Counted from the stretch's first letter, positions 1-12,912 are shown. The stretch: DNA of 64,000 bases from Nepenthes gracilis (GCA_033239525.1 BSYO01000002.1:17952626-18016625); one strand, 5' to 3'. Translations and numbers: made by a program. Notes: generated by a model from the sequence alone, not told the origin.

Positions 1-2868
1 CTTTGTCCTTCCATTTTCCTTTAATAGGTTATAACAACTTTTTGATATTAGCTTTCTCTTGTTGGAACAATGTAGTTCTCAACAAATTATATCCGGGTGA
101 CAAATAGCCTGCAAGTGAATTATTGGCTATAAAAGTTAAGAACTCACATAATATAGATTTCTTACTTAGTAAAATGGCAAGTCAGCAGAGTAAAATATTT
201 TAGCAATCTTAGCATGAAATTGAAGGCGTGTTGGGTTGCTAAAAATTTTTAAATAGGATTATAAGATGTACCTCCACTCGGAATTTGTATTTCTCTTCTT
301 TAGGTTTTACCCTCCCAGTACAAAGCTCTCCATTGTAGATTGAATTTGGGGAGATCCTGCACTACCCAATGATGTTTGGATGGGAAAAGAGACTTTTTTT
401 GGTGCATTATTTTACACTCTTGCTTTTGCATTGCTCTCCATTTTTTTGCATTTTTGCTTTATTATTTGATGTCACTCTTTTGCAATGACCAATCTTTAAG
501 CCGAGTATTTTTTAGTAGATGAGTATGAACCCTTATGTTGGAACTTTTCTTCGTTTGATAGAAAAAGTTACATTGCTAAAATGAGTTTTTACCTCCTTCA
601 TTGAGCTTGTCATATCTTGTAGTATACATCCTTAAGGACTTATTATTACCTTCGTTGAAAGTTGAAGGTAAACTAGTGCCAACCTTAAAAAATGACGGAT
701 TAATAATTTGTTGAAATAACAAGCAAATAATTAAATGCCATATTACTTTAAAAAACTAAAACAAAATAAAAACTAGTTGTTTGTCTTATTGTATAATATG
801 ATATCAATCAAATATGTAGAATCTAGTTGCTACAGTACTATATGATTGTTATAGTAAAGACTATGGTGCAATGAATGCTGGGCAAACACTACAGTAAAGA
901 ATGGAGATATAAGCTAGTTTTTTTTTTTTTCTTTCTTTTTGTATTTGCAAACAAGGCTGATGCTAAATTGCTAATGAATGCATTCTCAAATTATGGATGG
1001 GGATAATAATCTACTATAAAGAAAGATTGCTGTATAATCTCTGTTTTTTCTCAAATCAATCATTTGTGTGTGATTGAGCTTGGATGGTGATGATATGTGC
1101 TGCTATTTGTGTCATTATGCTTCGACGAATGTGAAAATTGAAAAAAATATGAAATGAGAACCAAATCCATGAAAATGAATGTGGAAGTAAAAATAAGGAA
1201 TTCGACCTACTGAATAAAATGAAGAAATCAAATTCTAAGATACTAGCTTTTGTGATGGAGGTTCGAAACCCTCAACATTTTTGGGTTATCGTCTTCGTTT
1301 GTAATAAAGAAATCAAATCCTTACTCCATGAAAGATCAACGATGTTATTGCTTTCATTTGTTTCATCTTCATATTCGTCTTCTTTCTCTCAAGTCTTAAC
1401 TATGCCTTGTGACTGTGAGAAATCAGATTTGACTAACAACTTTAAGAAATTTGGGAGCGGGGACTATTGAATCCATAGTTTAACAGAAATGAAAGGGCTA
1501 GGTAAGTTTTAAAATTTCAAATTTATTAAAAGGCCCACATCTTTTGATATTTAAAACTAGCCTACAATTTTTAAAAAAAAACATACAATTATTTAACGTG
1601 ACTGGGCGTGTCCAGAGAGTGTCAAAACATGTCTGGAGCAAAGCCAAATGGTGTTGGACTAAAAACAGTTAACATATGTCGAAGCGTGTCTAACATGTAT
1701 TCGGGGCGTGTTGTTGTCCAACACGTGTTGGACACTGTCACTTTAAGCTTGACAAAGTGTTTGTGCTACCTAGCCATGGATAGTGAGTTTGTGAGCTACT
1801 ATGGGTCATGAAGGTGATGGCTAATTGTGATGGACCAATGATATTGTATCGATATTACTAGGTTTCACTAACATTGTTCATAACCGTTTTCAATTTGGTA
1901 GGGCCAAGCATATGAAATTTGAAGGAATTTTATTGAGAAAAAAACTAGATCAGGAGTTGGTTTGTAAACCATGTGAACGTTATGGTGCTTTTTTTCGCAA
2001 GATGGGCATGAAAGATATCTGTTATCCATTCAAGGGGTTATTTTATTAGACATGGCTTTGTTTATATTTAGTCAGAATATTTGTTAAGGATTTGAATGTA
2101 ATTTCTCTCCATCTTAGAGATATACAAAAATGTGCAGGAAAATGGTAACCTACGACCAAAAATTTTGGCCACACTCCCTCATTTACTCTCTACCCACTCT
2201 CTATTCCTAGCATAGTAACTGCTAAATTTTTTTTAAAAAAAGTAACCCAAGTTATTCACCACCTTGTTACTGAAACGATGTTGCTCTAAAATCTAGTGGA
2301 AGTGGAATGAGATGTGTATGATGTAGCCGATTCCATGTAATGTAACTTAAAACTTTGTTATTATTGTTACTTATTTAAGAGTGAATTGTGTTGGTTTGGG
2401 CTATGTTATGTGGTGAGGAATCTTTTTATACAGTAGGATACTGAAATTATAGATCAGTATATGCCCTGGTGATGTGATCGGCATGCAAGTACAGGAGGTT
2501 GATGATAATGTGAAGGAAATCTTTGAAGACATATATCTTAAGCCATTTTTATTTGAAGAAAAGCGGTTATGGACAAATTTGTGGAAAGGATGAGAAGATG
2601 GATTGTTGCTATCTAACAGTCAAATTCATAATGTGGTCACATGGGGATTTATTTCATCTACTTTTATTAATCTTGCTAGTTTATGTAAAACTCTGTTTTT
2701 TTTTTTTTTTTTTTGGGCTTAAGTGTTGTTGTACTTAGTGACATTAGAAATTTAGACAACTTGGTGTCTATGGCCAATTTAAGCATTGTCACATGACGTT
2801 ACATAACCTTGTACCCTTTAATTTTACCTCAAATGCTCTAATTTGTATGATCAATTCATCTCTTACAG
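1..2868. other. Gene-free left flank, probably upstream intron
   Basis: This AT-rich stretch has poly-T runs and no reading frame that I recognise as a protein. Because the first supported exon begins at 2869 in phase 0, directly after a good acceptor (TCTTACAG), at least the right part is presumably an intron of the SET-domain gene whose 5' exons lie outside the window. I looked for the conserved SET-domain NHSC motif on the plus strand here and did not find it. The only structured item is a GTGTCC/AACACG-rich patch around 1600-1745. Confidence 0.45.
1716..1733. repeat. 18-bp perfect palindrome with G-box core
   Basis: The sequence GTCCAACACGTGTTGGAC is identical to its reverse complement and is centred on CACGTG. 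It lies in a patch (about 1600-1745) with repeated variants of CGTGTCC and AACATG. This may be a remnant of a dispersed repeat; no function is claimed. Confidence 0.6.
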
Positions 2869-2967
2869 ACAATTAGGCAGTCTGAGTTGTGGTTGAAGTA
2901 CCAGTTCTTCTGTTGCTGTAGGCGGTGCAATGCAGTTCCCCAAACTTATCTGGATCATTGTTTGCGG
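2869..2967 (+). CDS. SDG41: SET-domain protein, internal exon (SDG41-like)
   Basis: This is a 99-nt exon, phase 0 at both ends, bounded by acceptor TTACAG and donor CGG|GTAAGC. It encodes 33 residues starting TIRQSELW and ending TYLDHCLR. The part FFCCCRRC looks like the cysteine-rich segment that follows the SET domain in SMYD-type SET proteins (the post-SET zinc cluster), and RQSEL followed by a Cys-rich strand is typical of plant SET DOMAIN GROUP 41 proteins. The exon would join in frame to the last exon at 19842. SMYD-like proteins are predicted lysine methyltransferases; the catalytic SET core itself is not in this window. The gene name comes from remembered family features, not from a search. 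Confidence 0.65.
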
Positions 2968-4033
2968 GTAAGCATCCTTAGAAATAGTTACTGTAATTTA
3001 TCCATCTCAATGTTGGTTGCAATAGCTTTCATTGCCTGTTGTACCCTTGGTGTGCATGGAATGCATTTTAACCCAGGCAATTTCCAATGATACGTTGACT
3101 GTTCAAATTTCCATCATCTAATCCACTACAATTCAAATGAAACCTTGTTTCAGGTAATGAATAAATATAAACTTATCTTATTTTCTTTTTTTCTGTTTGT
3201 TTTTGGTCAAATCCCTTGTGTAATTATTTGGACACTCTGCTCTATATTTATAGGACATCATGTCCAATGAGTTTGCCTGGCTGAGTTCATCTGCAATTAT
3301 GACATTTTGATACTCTCTATGAGTGTGTTAACATGAAGCTAATAGCAATGAAAACATAGGTGGGGTGATCCTAACAAAAGTATTCTTAATATTTTCATTC
3401 TTATACTGCGTATTTTATCTTGATATTCATCATCAAGCAAAGATTCATGTACATCCTTGTCGTACCAATGTTATGATCCTCCTGCCTCACGTCTTAAATT
3501 AAATTCCTCTGGTTCATGTTGTGTCTGGCTGACCATTCATATAGTTCTATGTGATGCAGTATTCTTAAACATTGTCTGCAATCTTGGTTTCATATTTAGA
3601 CTGTAATTATTGTAGTCTTCTGACTGCAGTTGGTGAAATTCCTCCATCTCAAGCATGCTACGTTCTTAGTGTAAAATTTTGTTTTATAAATTTTGTTTTT
3701 TTTTATTTTGGGGGAGGGGGATATTCATTCCTTCTTTATAGTGGTTTCTTGTTTTCTATCATTTCCTTTTGTTTTTCCTTTCTAGAAGAAATTTATTGTC
3801 TTTTGCTCCTTGTAGAAAACCTTCCATTTGCCATCCAAGTATGATGAACCTTGTTGCCTTACTTCCTTGCTTATGTCCAACTTTCCCTCTCATCATTCTC
3901 TAATGTTTTGGGATTGCCCTTCGTATCATGGAATCTGTGTTGTTCAATCCTTTTAACTTCATGTTTGTTGCGACTCAGATTTGACCATGGCTGTCATTCG
4001 AATCATCACAGTAAAAACACAAAATCTTTATGC

Positions 4034-4050
4034 TTTGATACCATAAATGT
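4034..4050 (-). other. Minus-strand PBS beside an LTR end
   Basis: On the minus strand this reads TGGTATCAAAGC, preceded by a likely LTR end (GGTCGTAACA). The sequence matches the initiator-Met tRNA primer-binding site (TGGTATCAGAGC) of plant LTR retroelements with one change. It implies that internal sequence of an old minus-strand element lay to the left, so the LTR-like block to the right has a PBS on one side and a PPT on the other. Confidence 0.5.
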
Positions 4051-6214
4051 TACGACCAGAGATAGGCAATGAACCAGAAAACAAAACATAGGGATGTTAC
4101 TATAATATCCTAAATATTTCTGAGTTGAGAAGTTACTGCTATTAATTTGATATCTTTCATGCTTAAATTAAGGATATTTGGACCTTAGAATTAATTAGAG
4201 TCCATATTAGTGTAGATTGAATCAAATAGTTGTGGGTTCAACTTAACGTTTGAACATCTCCCTGAATGCCAGTAAACTGTTTCTTAATCAGAGTAGTTTA
4301 GTTAACTTCTTGACCATTTAATCTAAGGATAAGACCAAAATGACAGTAGTTTAATTAATTAGTTTTAGATAATTAAATTTAAGGCAAATTGTTTGGAAGC
4401 TGGAAAGGTAGTTTCGTTCTCTTTCTTCTATAAATAAGATTCTCTTCTATAAATAAGAACATTGTCATTCTTATAAGAGAGATATACAAGTTAGAAAAAT
4501 AAAGAATATAGAAAAAGAACAAGAAATCCAGAATGTGAAGAAGGAAAAATGACTAAGAGAATTTGAAATCTAAGATTAAGGGATCAATAATTATCAAACA
4601 GGTAAGTCATAGATCCTATTTTTGTTGTAAGTTCATATCTTCTATGGAAGTTCCTTCTTCTTTGGATAAATGATGTATTCTCTTTATCCTTCTTGTGCAT
4701 TTTGAAGAATGATACTATTATGGATTTCAAATTATGTCCAATTTGAAGGATATGTTATTATGTAAGTAGAAATTAACATAAATGTTGGAATTTAAGAAAG
4801 AGTAGAGAAAATGGCATAAAAATGGAAATAGACTTGAAATTGAAATGTTTATTCTTATATTCATGGAATTATTTGGTTATAGTTTAAGTATTTGAATAGA
4901 TAATATTTGTCATTATCTTATATTTCAAGTATCCGTAAGAATGAATTGAATTCAAAGCTATTTTTGTCCAATTTCTATATGATGTTTGATGGTGGTATTC
5001 AAACACTAGGAGACTGCTAGGGCAATTTTGTCCAGTTTTTTCAATTCTTTGAATTCTAGTCTAAAATGTTGGTTTCAACGGATAATTATTGTTTTGCAAA
5101 AGATTTGTTAGACGTTGTTTAAATCTTGATTCAGGAGTTTAAATTGTTTCTTATTGAGTTGTTGACTTTTACTCATTTGGAAACCAAAATAATTGTTGCT
5201 ATTTTGTGACGTTTGAATGGCATACAACCAACATTCGAATGCCATGCCGATGTTTTTGTATGTGAGCCTACTCTTGAACGCCAGTCTAGCATATTGTTCA
5301 TAATTCATTGATCTTTGAGCCTTAATGTTGGAACTGCTTTCTTTGACTCATGATTATGGTTAAAGTAAAGGAAATTATATGAAAACACCACGGTAGTAAA
5401 GAATATTAAACTTGCGGTACCATTATATAGTTTATAGTTTTTGGATACTGATTACTAATATCCTAGTGGATATTGAAGTTGTAGTTTTGTGGTGGAATGT
5501 TTATGGCCGTACAACCATTGTATTGTGATATTAGTTGATATCAACAAGAGACATTGAATCTATCCATGGTCATGCCACAGGAACTTGGTTGAGGTGGTTG
5601 CAAGTATGATCTGGGGTGTTCATAATCTTGTGTTATATACCCAGCTAGTCGGGAGTGTTTAAATGCGTTGGCCGTTGGTTGATAATGAATAAGGTTTACA
5701 GGAGATTTGTTGGAATTCTCAAAGTGTTTTATGACCATAGTTGCGTTAGGATTTGTAGATCCGGTTGCATTTATCTTTTGGAGAAATCTCGGGCTTTTTT
5801 TTTTTTCTTAGATTATTGGTTAATGCATCTTCGTATACATTTATATTGAGTAGAGCATATTATTATATATTAATTATATATTGTTATTCATATGACTTAT
5901 TAGGTATTCAACTCACTCGTTTTATTTAGATTCTATTAATACATTCTAAGAGAAGTTTTCAGATGGATTATTTATAATTCTTTATGATCTATTATGTTTG
6001 TAAGATAGTAATTATGATGTATTTATTATTTGAGGACATGTATAAGTCTAGTGTATGATTATTATAGATGCTTGTTTTTAACTAATGAAATTATAAAGGA
6101 TTTTTTTTTATCTATTAGAGGCTTTTAAGATATGAGATTTATGTTTTGTCCCGCGTTGTGATCCGGACTACTTGAATTATATTTTAGATATCGGGCCAAG
6201 TCGCAACAGTTACA
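4048..6214 (-). mobile_element. LTR-like block left of a minus-strand gypsy element
   Basis: The block begins TGTTAC and ends GTTACA on the plus strand. A polypurine tract (read on minus, TTTTAAGGGGGGTGGA) lies directly to its right and a PBS to its left. It is AT-rich without coding content; tandem TATAAATAAG boxes lie near 4425-4460 on the plus strand. I treat it as the 3' LTR of the minus-strand gypsy element at 6215-10765. The opposite LTR-like region (from 10766) does not look alike at its distal end, so the two may not be a true pair, or one is a composite. The boundaries are provisional. Confidence 0.4.
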
Positions 6215-8409
6215 ATCCACCCCCCTTAAAAGAAAATTTTGTCCTTGAAATTCTTCTCTCAATCCTTGAAAAGATGTTGTAACATTTTAGGACTCGGGTT
6301 ACTACAGGTGTAGATACTTCTCTTTGATATCATCATCTGCTTCCCAAGTTGAAGCAAAGCACATGGTCTTGATGATTCTGGTGAATATTCACCAATAGCA
6401 TGACATTGAAGCAAAACACATGGTCTTTTCAGTCCAAAGTCCAAACAGGCTCCTTGATAAATGATAAGTCCTCCTGAATCTGCAATGGCGCATGCTTCAT
6501 AATATGCGAAGCATCATGAGCATACTTCTGCAGCATAGAGACATGGAATAAGTTATATGCACATTTGATAATGAGGTGGAGTTAGTCTGTAGGCCACCTT
6601 GCCAATGTGCTCCAATGTCTTGAAAGGTCCAATGAATAGAGGACTTAACTTGCCTTTCCTCGAATCTTATGATGCCTTTAGTAGGTGGGACCTTAAGCAA
6701 CATTGAGCCACCAACATCAAAGGTTAGATCCTGCCGCATTCTTTCTGCATAGCTCTTCTATTTGCTCTAGGCCACCCTCAAGCGATCTCTAATCATATTG
6801 ATCCTCTCTGAGGTCTCCTGCAAAAGCTTGGGTCCCATGATCCTTCTATTTCCAACTTCCTCCTAGCTGATTGGTGATATGTACTTTCTTCCATACTATG
6901 CCTCATAAAGTGCCATCCCAGGATTGGCCTGAAAGTTGTGAATATATGCAAACTCAGCCAGTGGTAACTACAAGAGTCCCAATTTCTTCCCATCTCAATC
7001 ACTGTAACTTTGAGCATATCCTTAAGAGTTTGAATTGCTCATTTTATTTGTCTGTCGGTATGAGGATGAAACCCCTCGCTAAACTTAAGCTTCACCTCTA
7101 ACTCTCGATGTAAGATCTCCTAAAATTTTTAAACAAATCTCAAATCTCAGTCAGGAACAATAGTGCCTGGAACTTTGCAACATCACAATCTCATCGACAT
7201 ATAACATATCCAATTGATCCAAAGAATATGCCGCATTCATAGCCACACAATGAGCTGCAACTTCATCAATTTGTCCATAATAAACCATATCACATCATTA
7301 CCTTGAGTTGTCCTCGACAATCAAAGAATAAAATTCATTGATTTGTCCTCTCACTTCTAACTTGAAATCAACATGAGCTGTAGCTTTCCCGCCAATCCTC
7401 GGTGCTTAGCCTTCGCTTGGCATGTCAATATCTAGACACAAACTCATCAATGTCGCACTTCATGCCAACTCACCAAAATACCCTCAATAAATCATAATAC
7501 TTATTTGTGCTCCATGGGTGGATGCTATACTTGGAGTGATCGCCTCCAAGATTTCCTTCCTCAGCTCTGCAATATTTGGAACACAGATCCTCTTTGAATG
7601 TGAGAATCCCATCACTCTAAATGCCATATTCCACATGGGTCTCACTGGGCAAATCATCAATAATCTCTATCAATATTGGGTCCTCTTTTTGAGCTACTCA
7701 GATCTTCCATAAGCACTAGCCATACTCGAAAATAAGATACAATCACCTAAGAACTCCTTGGATCCAACTGAATCTTGCAATCTTCAACCTTCTCAAGCAT
7801 CCTTCACTCACTCATCATTGAGTAGGGAACTAATCTGGTTGACTTCTACTCAAATGTGTCAACCATAACAGTAGTCTTCCCTGATGGATTTAGGATATTG
7901 CAATCATAATTCTCAATAGGTCCTTCTAGTTCCTTTGTCTTATATTCAGCTCCTTTACAAGAACAAGTATTTCAAACTCTTATAATCTGAACATATAATA
8001 AACTCCTTGCCATACATATAATACCTCCAAATCTTTAGTACAAACACAATGGCTGCAAGTTCAAATTATGGGTTGTATATTTCTGCACGTAAGTCTATAA
8101 TTATTGGGATCCATAACCAATAGTCTTCCTATGTTGCATCAAAACACAATCCAACCTCTTATAAGAGAGATCACAATACAAAACAAACCCACTTGTACCC
8201 TGCTGAATGTTCAGGATAGGTGCTGAAATCAATCTCCTTTTATGCTCCCTAAAGATTTGCCCGCGCTACTCCAACCACTCAAATTTAATATCCTTCTGCC
8301 TCAGCTTGGTCAATGGTATAGCGATATGAGAAAATCCCTCCACAATTCTTATCCTCCAATGCCGAGAAAACCTCTCACCTCAGTTGGATTGATAGGGCTG
8401 GCCAATCTG

Positions 8410-8694
8410 TTACATCTTCAACCTTTGAGGGATCCACAGAAACTCTTGCTTCGGACATGACATATCCCAAAAATACGACCTCCTTAAGCTGGAACTCGCA
8501 TTTCTTGAACTTAGCAAACAACCTCTCCTCTTGAAATGTTTAAAGCACAATTCGAAGATGCTCGAAGCACTCTTAGAGTAAATCAATATGTCATCAATAA
8601 ACACCACCATAAATCGATCCAGAAATGGTCTAAGCACACAATTCATCATGTCCATAAAAGCTGCTAGTGCAATTATCAGGCCAAGGGGCATCAT
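8410..8694 (-). pseudogene. Ty3/gypsy reverse transcriptase fragment
   Basis: This 94-codon minus-strand open stretch contains [15 protein letters not shown] followed by [13 protein letters not shown], the B-to-D motif region of Ty3/gypsy RT with the catalytic Asp pair (IDD). The frame is lost shortly after the DD box ([11 protein letters not shown] in place of the usual continuation), and flanking RT motifs occur in other frames. It is part of the dead element at 6215-10765. Codons on either side are interrupted, so no functional enzyme is made. Confidence 0.75.
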
Positions 8695-9693
8695 TATTCT
8701 TTAATCCTTGATTAGTGGTGTCCAAATCAAAGATCGACCATAGAAAATACCTGAGTTTCCTATAGCTGATCGAACAAGTCATCAATTCTCAACAATGGAT
8801 ACTTTTTTTTGATAATAACATTTCTCAGCTCTCTATAGTCAATGCACAGACGCATTGATCCATCTTTCTTCATGAACAATACAGATCCTCCCATGGTGAT
8901 ACACTTGTTCTAATGAAATCCTAATCTAGCAACCCCTGTAACTGCACTGTCATCGCTTCTGCTCTGTAAGAGCCATCCTATTTGAGGCCTTTGATATAGA
9001 TGAGGTCCCTGGTACTAGGTCAATGGCGAACTTGGTCCCTGGTACTAGGTCAATAGCGAACTTGATCTCTTTATCTGGGGTAATCTTGGCAACTCCTCTG
9101 GATATAAATTTATGAAATCTCTCATCACGGAGATGTGCTTGATCCTCTGCTTCTTGTGTCAAAGTAGACACACAGGCAATTACTCCCTGGAACCCAATTT
9201 GCAGCAGGTGGTGTGCATGAATTGCAGATACCATCCCCTAACTCAAATGGTGGAACATCAACAGTAGCAAAACTAACCACCTTAGGAAAACATTTCACAC
9301 TTGCATGAGAGGTAGCAAATGAATCTATCCCTAGGGTCACATCAAAATCGACCATTCCCAACAGAATCAAGCCTACAAGCAACTTGTGGTCAACCACTCA
9401 TACAATACAGTTAGGATATATCAAGACCAAATGAACAGTGGTGTAGGCACAGCCAACTCATAATCAGGAGGTCTAGGACTCAATCCTAGACAAGAAACAA
9501 ACCAGGGTGCCACAAACGAATGTTTAAAACTAGAATCAATGAGTACATGAGCTGAGTTCGAATATATTGGAAGAATACTTTCCACACCAGTAGACGTTGC
9601 CAGCGCCCCCAACTCAGTCAAGGCTAACGCCTTTCCCAGCACTCATTTCTTCTGTTGACTAGCCAATTGTGGGGCAGAAAGCATTTTCAGTGC

Positions 9694-10560
9694 CCGACAG
9701 TTGTTTTCAAAATGTCCTGGACTGTCACAGTTGAAGCATGACTTTGTTCCAGTCAGTCATCCAAATGTCATAGCCTGCAGAGAACAGCACTTAGCTAGGG
9801 CATTTGGCTTTCAGTACTTGAAGCTTCCCTTGTGTTTCTTGCTCTGTCCTGTAGGCGGTGGCTTAGGAGCACCACTAGTGCTAACTCCAATAGTCGAGGG
9901 CTTACTCCTTAGCTTCTGCCATATAACTAGAGCGTGTCTCAAAACTGCTTTGAAGTCCTCCAACTAGAATTGTACCAAATGACTAATGTCATCAATCAAG
10001 GGCTGTTAAAAGCATCTGGCCTTCCTGTCCTCAGCAACTAAATACGGGGCATATCAAGAAAGCTTTGTAAATTTTGCCTCATACTATTCCACACTCAAAG
10101 CTCTCTACTTCACTTGTCAAAACTCAAGCTCCTCCCAAAGCACACAAGCTAGACGCTACTTGTTGATCACACGGAGGAACTCCTCCCAAGATAGTCTCAA
10201 CTGCAAGTCCCAGCTCTCTTCAGTGCCATGCTCTACCTTGCCACTAAGCTTGTACCTGGTGAAGTTCACCCTGTCCTCTGTGGCTCACTAAATCACAGTG
10301 AACACTTTCTTTAGTTTTCTGAGCCAGTACTCCGCCTTTGAACTGTCTAGCTTGTCAAGAAACTCTTGCAGCCTTTGATCCATAAAGTCTTTGAACAAAC
10401 ACTGTTTCCCAGTAGGGTTCCCCCAGCCTCAGATCCAATGACCCGATTCACCAAAAAGTCATCTGATACAGTGCTTCATAGACACCGGTAAGGTCCACAA
10501 CTCTAGCACTCTTGAAATCTTCAGTTATCCTTTAGTATTCGCACTTTCTTACTCAGACAT
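9694..10560 (-). pseudogene. Ty3/gypsy gag remnant with zinc knuckle
   Basis: On the minus strand, between the PBS and the protease remnant, several frames carry gag-like sequence ending in a C-X2-C-X4-H-X4-C knuckle (CFNCDSPGHFENNC) near 9695-9740. The knuckle would bind element RNA during packaging. An ATG at 10560 is followed by a stop three codons later, so the original start cannot be fixed. The region is degenerate. Confidence 0.55.
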
Positions 10561-11243
10561 GGTCGATCTATAAAACAGAAACAGATAGACTTTGTCTTAT
10601 CAAGATTGATACTAAATTCCAAAACACATAACAATTTACCTCAACTTAAAATTACTAAAATAAGACTATCCCAAATCCATGACAAATCGCCTAATATTTC
10701 TTCAAATATCAGCAATTCATAATCCTCAAGTCTTACTTCACACGACCCACTGTTTGATACCATGGTGTTGGTGATCTGGATCAATCCGCATCCATTGTCC
10801 AAATCGTTAGGCTAAAATTCAAATTATTTGCATTCTAAAACAGACCCAAGACTTGATTTTGTCAAAACTTATCAAGATTAAAATAATCATCCAAATTCCA
10901 AAAAAACAACGAACATAGCCCGCAAATCAATATCCATTGTCCACCAACCATAAAACAACGATAAAAGATCAATTAGTCCGAGGACTAAACAAAATGCATC
11001 TAATAAAGCATATGCTTGGAAATCTTCCATGAGACTTCCATATTCATGCCACAAGTCTGCAATCATTTCTCTTTCATAAGTCTCCACAATACCTGCACTC
11101 TACTGTGAAATGAGGAAGAATGTGAAGGGTAAGTCGAATATTCAGCAAGTCATTCATAATTGAAGTCAACAACAGCTAAATCCAACAAGTTATCCAAGGA
11201 ACACATATGTAATGAAACTTCTTAGGAGCACAATATGCAAGAT

Positions 11244-11248
11244 ATAAT
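11244..11248. repeat. Target-site duplication ATAAT (left)
   Basis: ATAAT directly precedes the 5' LTR at 11249 and is repeated exactly at 16710-16714, right after the 3' LTR. A 5-bp duplication is what Ty3/gypsy integrases make, so both ends of the element are fixed. Confidence 0.9.
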
Positions 11249-11821
11249 TGTTACATAAATTCTATATCAGCATATGACCAATTAAGCAAAACAAGGGAGT
11301 AGCTACATTGTGCTCATTTGAAGAGCATTACAGCAGGCAGAATAAAGCAACAGTTGTAGCCATGAATGCTGAAGAGGCGACTGATTGGTGGCCAAATCAA
11401 AAGAACGGAGTGTCAACTAATAAACTTTGCTGCAGCATTAGCTAAGGCAACTGAAGTACCAGAATCAGTACAACAGAATGCAGCTTCGAGTAATTAGCTG
11501 AGGCAGTTAACAAGGTAGTTGGCAAAGTAGTTGTCACAACTGTACAGTAGGAAATGTGACCAAATTCTGTTAATAAACATGAAGTTCAATTGTAGAGCTA
11601 GTGTAGTATATTTGGCAAACGTGCATCAGATAGAAGGATATGAATTGGAACTCATGGTTGTAATGCATTGCGTGAGAGCTTTCAAGGAAGTTTTATTGTC
11701 TCCAACTGCCTCTTCACTTTTTCCATTATTTTTCTGTTCCTTGTTTCCCCTTCCTCTGTTTTTCTCATTCTTCCTTTCACTTTTATTACTCATTAGCCAT
11801 AATCCAAGGAATTAGCTGACA
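11249..11821 (+). repeat. 5' LTR of chromovirus
   Basis: This 573-bp LTR starts with TGTTACATAAATTC and ends AGCTGACA, just before the PBS. It matches 16139-16709 along its whole length with scattered substitutions. The pyrimidine-rich end (about 11690-11790) is shared by both copies. Confidence 0.92.
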
Positions 11822-11823
11822 AT

Positions 11824-11833
11824 TGGTATCAGA
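11824..11833 (+). other. Primer-binding site of chromovirus
   Basis: TGGTATCAGA, complementary to the 3' end of initiator-Met tRNA, lies two bases after the 5' LTR. It would prime minus-strand DNA synthesis. Confidence 0.85.
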
Positions 11834-11865
11834 TTCAGGTTGTTATTTGCCATCTTCCCAGCATT

Positions 11866-12880
11866 ATGCCCAACAAAAAACACTCCATGGAAGAACAACT
11901 GCTGCAACTCCAGATGGCCTTGCAAGCCGGGCAGAAGCAATCCACCTTGCAACAACAATAAAATCTTGATCAACAGATCAAAGACAAATTTAGCATCATG
12001 GATCAGAAAATTGAAAACTTCATGGCTGACATAAAAATGCTACTCACCAACAACACAAATTCCAATTCCAACCCTCCCTCTACACATACTTCTCAACAAG
12101 TGTTGTCTGCTTCACCCCTTTTTCGTCTATCTGTTCCTGTGCACAACCCTCCTCTGGACATCACTACCAAACCCACAAACACATTTCATCAAACCAAGCT
12201 TGAATTTCCTTCCTTTGATGGCACTCATGCTAGATTCTAGAATTTTCATTGCCAAAAATACTTTGTTTTTACAAAATGCTTCAACATCAAAAAATCAAAA
12301 TTGCCTCTATTTATTTGGAATGTTGAGTAGCCATTTGGTTCCAAGGCTGTTGTAATACTGTGTTACATAACTCTTTGGAAATCATTACCACTAATCTTTA
12401 CAACTGCTTCAATGATAAATCCTTTGTATGCATTGTGGAGAAGTTTAATAAACTTCAACAAACATCCTCTTTAGAATCTTATCAAAATAAATTCGAAGAA
12501 TTATGTGCCTTGATGTTGCAACAACTCACACTCTCTGACGCTTACTTTGTTTCTAGCTTTATTAATGGCCTCAAAGATGAATTGCGGATATATGGTGAAA
12601 TTGTTGAATCCTTCTTCCTTGACTCAGGCTTTTCAACTTGCATCATTACAAGAACAATCTATAGAAACCTTAGCCAAGAAAAACAAATCCGTTTGCACAA
12701 CATCGGTTTTTTGACCACACCATAACAATACTACTCAGTTCAACTACAAACAGAACAATTCCAAACTACCTCTCTATCTACACCACTCTTACTCAATCAG
12801 AAACGTGCTTTAGGCCTATGCTATTGTTGTAATGAAATATTTTTTTCAGGCCATAAATGTAGTCCCATGCCATAACTACT
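11866..12880 (+). pseudogene. Chromovirus gag
   Basis: The ATG at 11866 opens a frame beginning MPNKKHSMEEQ that stops after about 31 codons (TAA in a CAA-rich run) and continues with DQQIKDKFSIMDQK. A second open part (12360-12725) carries the capsid core motif FNKLQQTSSLESYQNKFEEL and VSSFINGLKDELR. The nucleocapsid knuckle CYCCNEIFFSGHKC is at about 12820-12870. Several stops and shifts show that gag is dead. It would have formed the virus-like particle. Confidence 0.8.
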
Positions 12881-12912
12881 GAAATTCTTGTGCTGCTGAT
12901 GAAGAGCACAGG

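Larger units (their letters stand above)
6215..10765 (-). mobile_element. Degenerate Ty3/gypsy internal region (chromovirus, Tekay/Del-like)
   Basis: On the minus strand the order is PBS (10753-10762, TGGTATCAAA), gag with a CCHC knuckle (CFNCDSPGHFENNC, about 9695-9740), protease remnant (DVTLGIDSF, about 9300-9350), RT ([13 protein letters not shown], about 8570-8620), RNase H remnants (about 7.7-8.3 kb), integrase and a C-terminal part around 6.5-6.7 kb with words such as SNVHITYSMS, then the PPT at 6216-6233. Gag-PR-RT-RH-IN order and the [10 protein letters not shown] box identify Ty3/gypsy. Every domain is broken by stops and frameshifts, so it is inactive. Lineage assignment within the chromoviruses is an inference from the LTR start (TGTAAC), PPT and integrase tail. 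Confidence 0.75.

Noticed and set aside
2496..2620. Possible exon after CAAGTACAG (EVDDNVKEIFEDIYLKPFLF)
   Set aside because: The splice acceptor is weak, the frame stops after about 32 codons without a donor, and the sequence does not fit the SDG41-like protein between its known parts.
4425..4460. Plus-strand tandem TATAAATAAG as evidence for a plus-oriented element
   Set aside because: The adjoining PPT and all pol domains are on the minus strand, so orientation cannot be assigned from these boxes alone.
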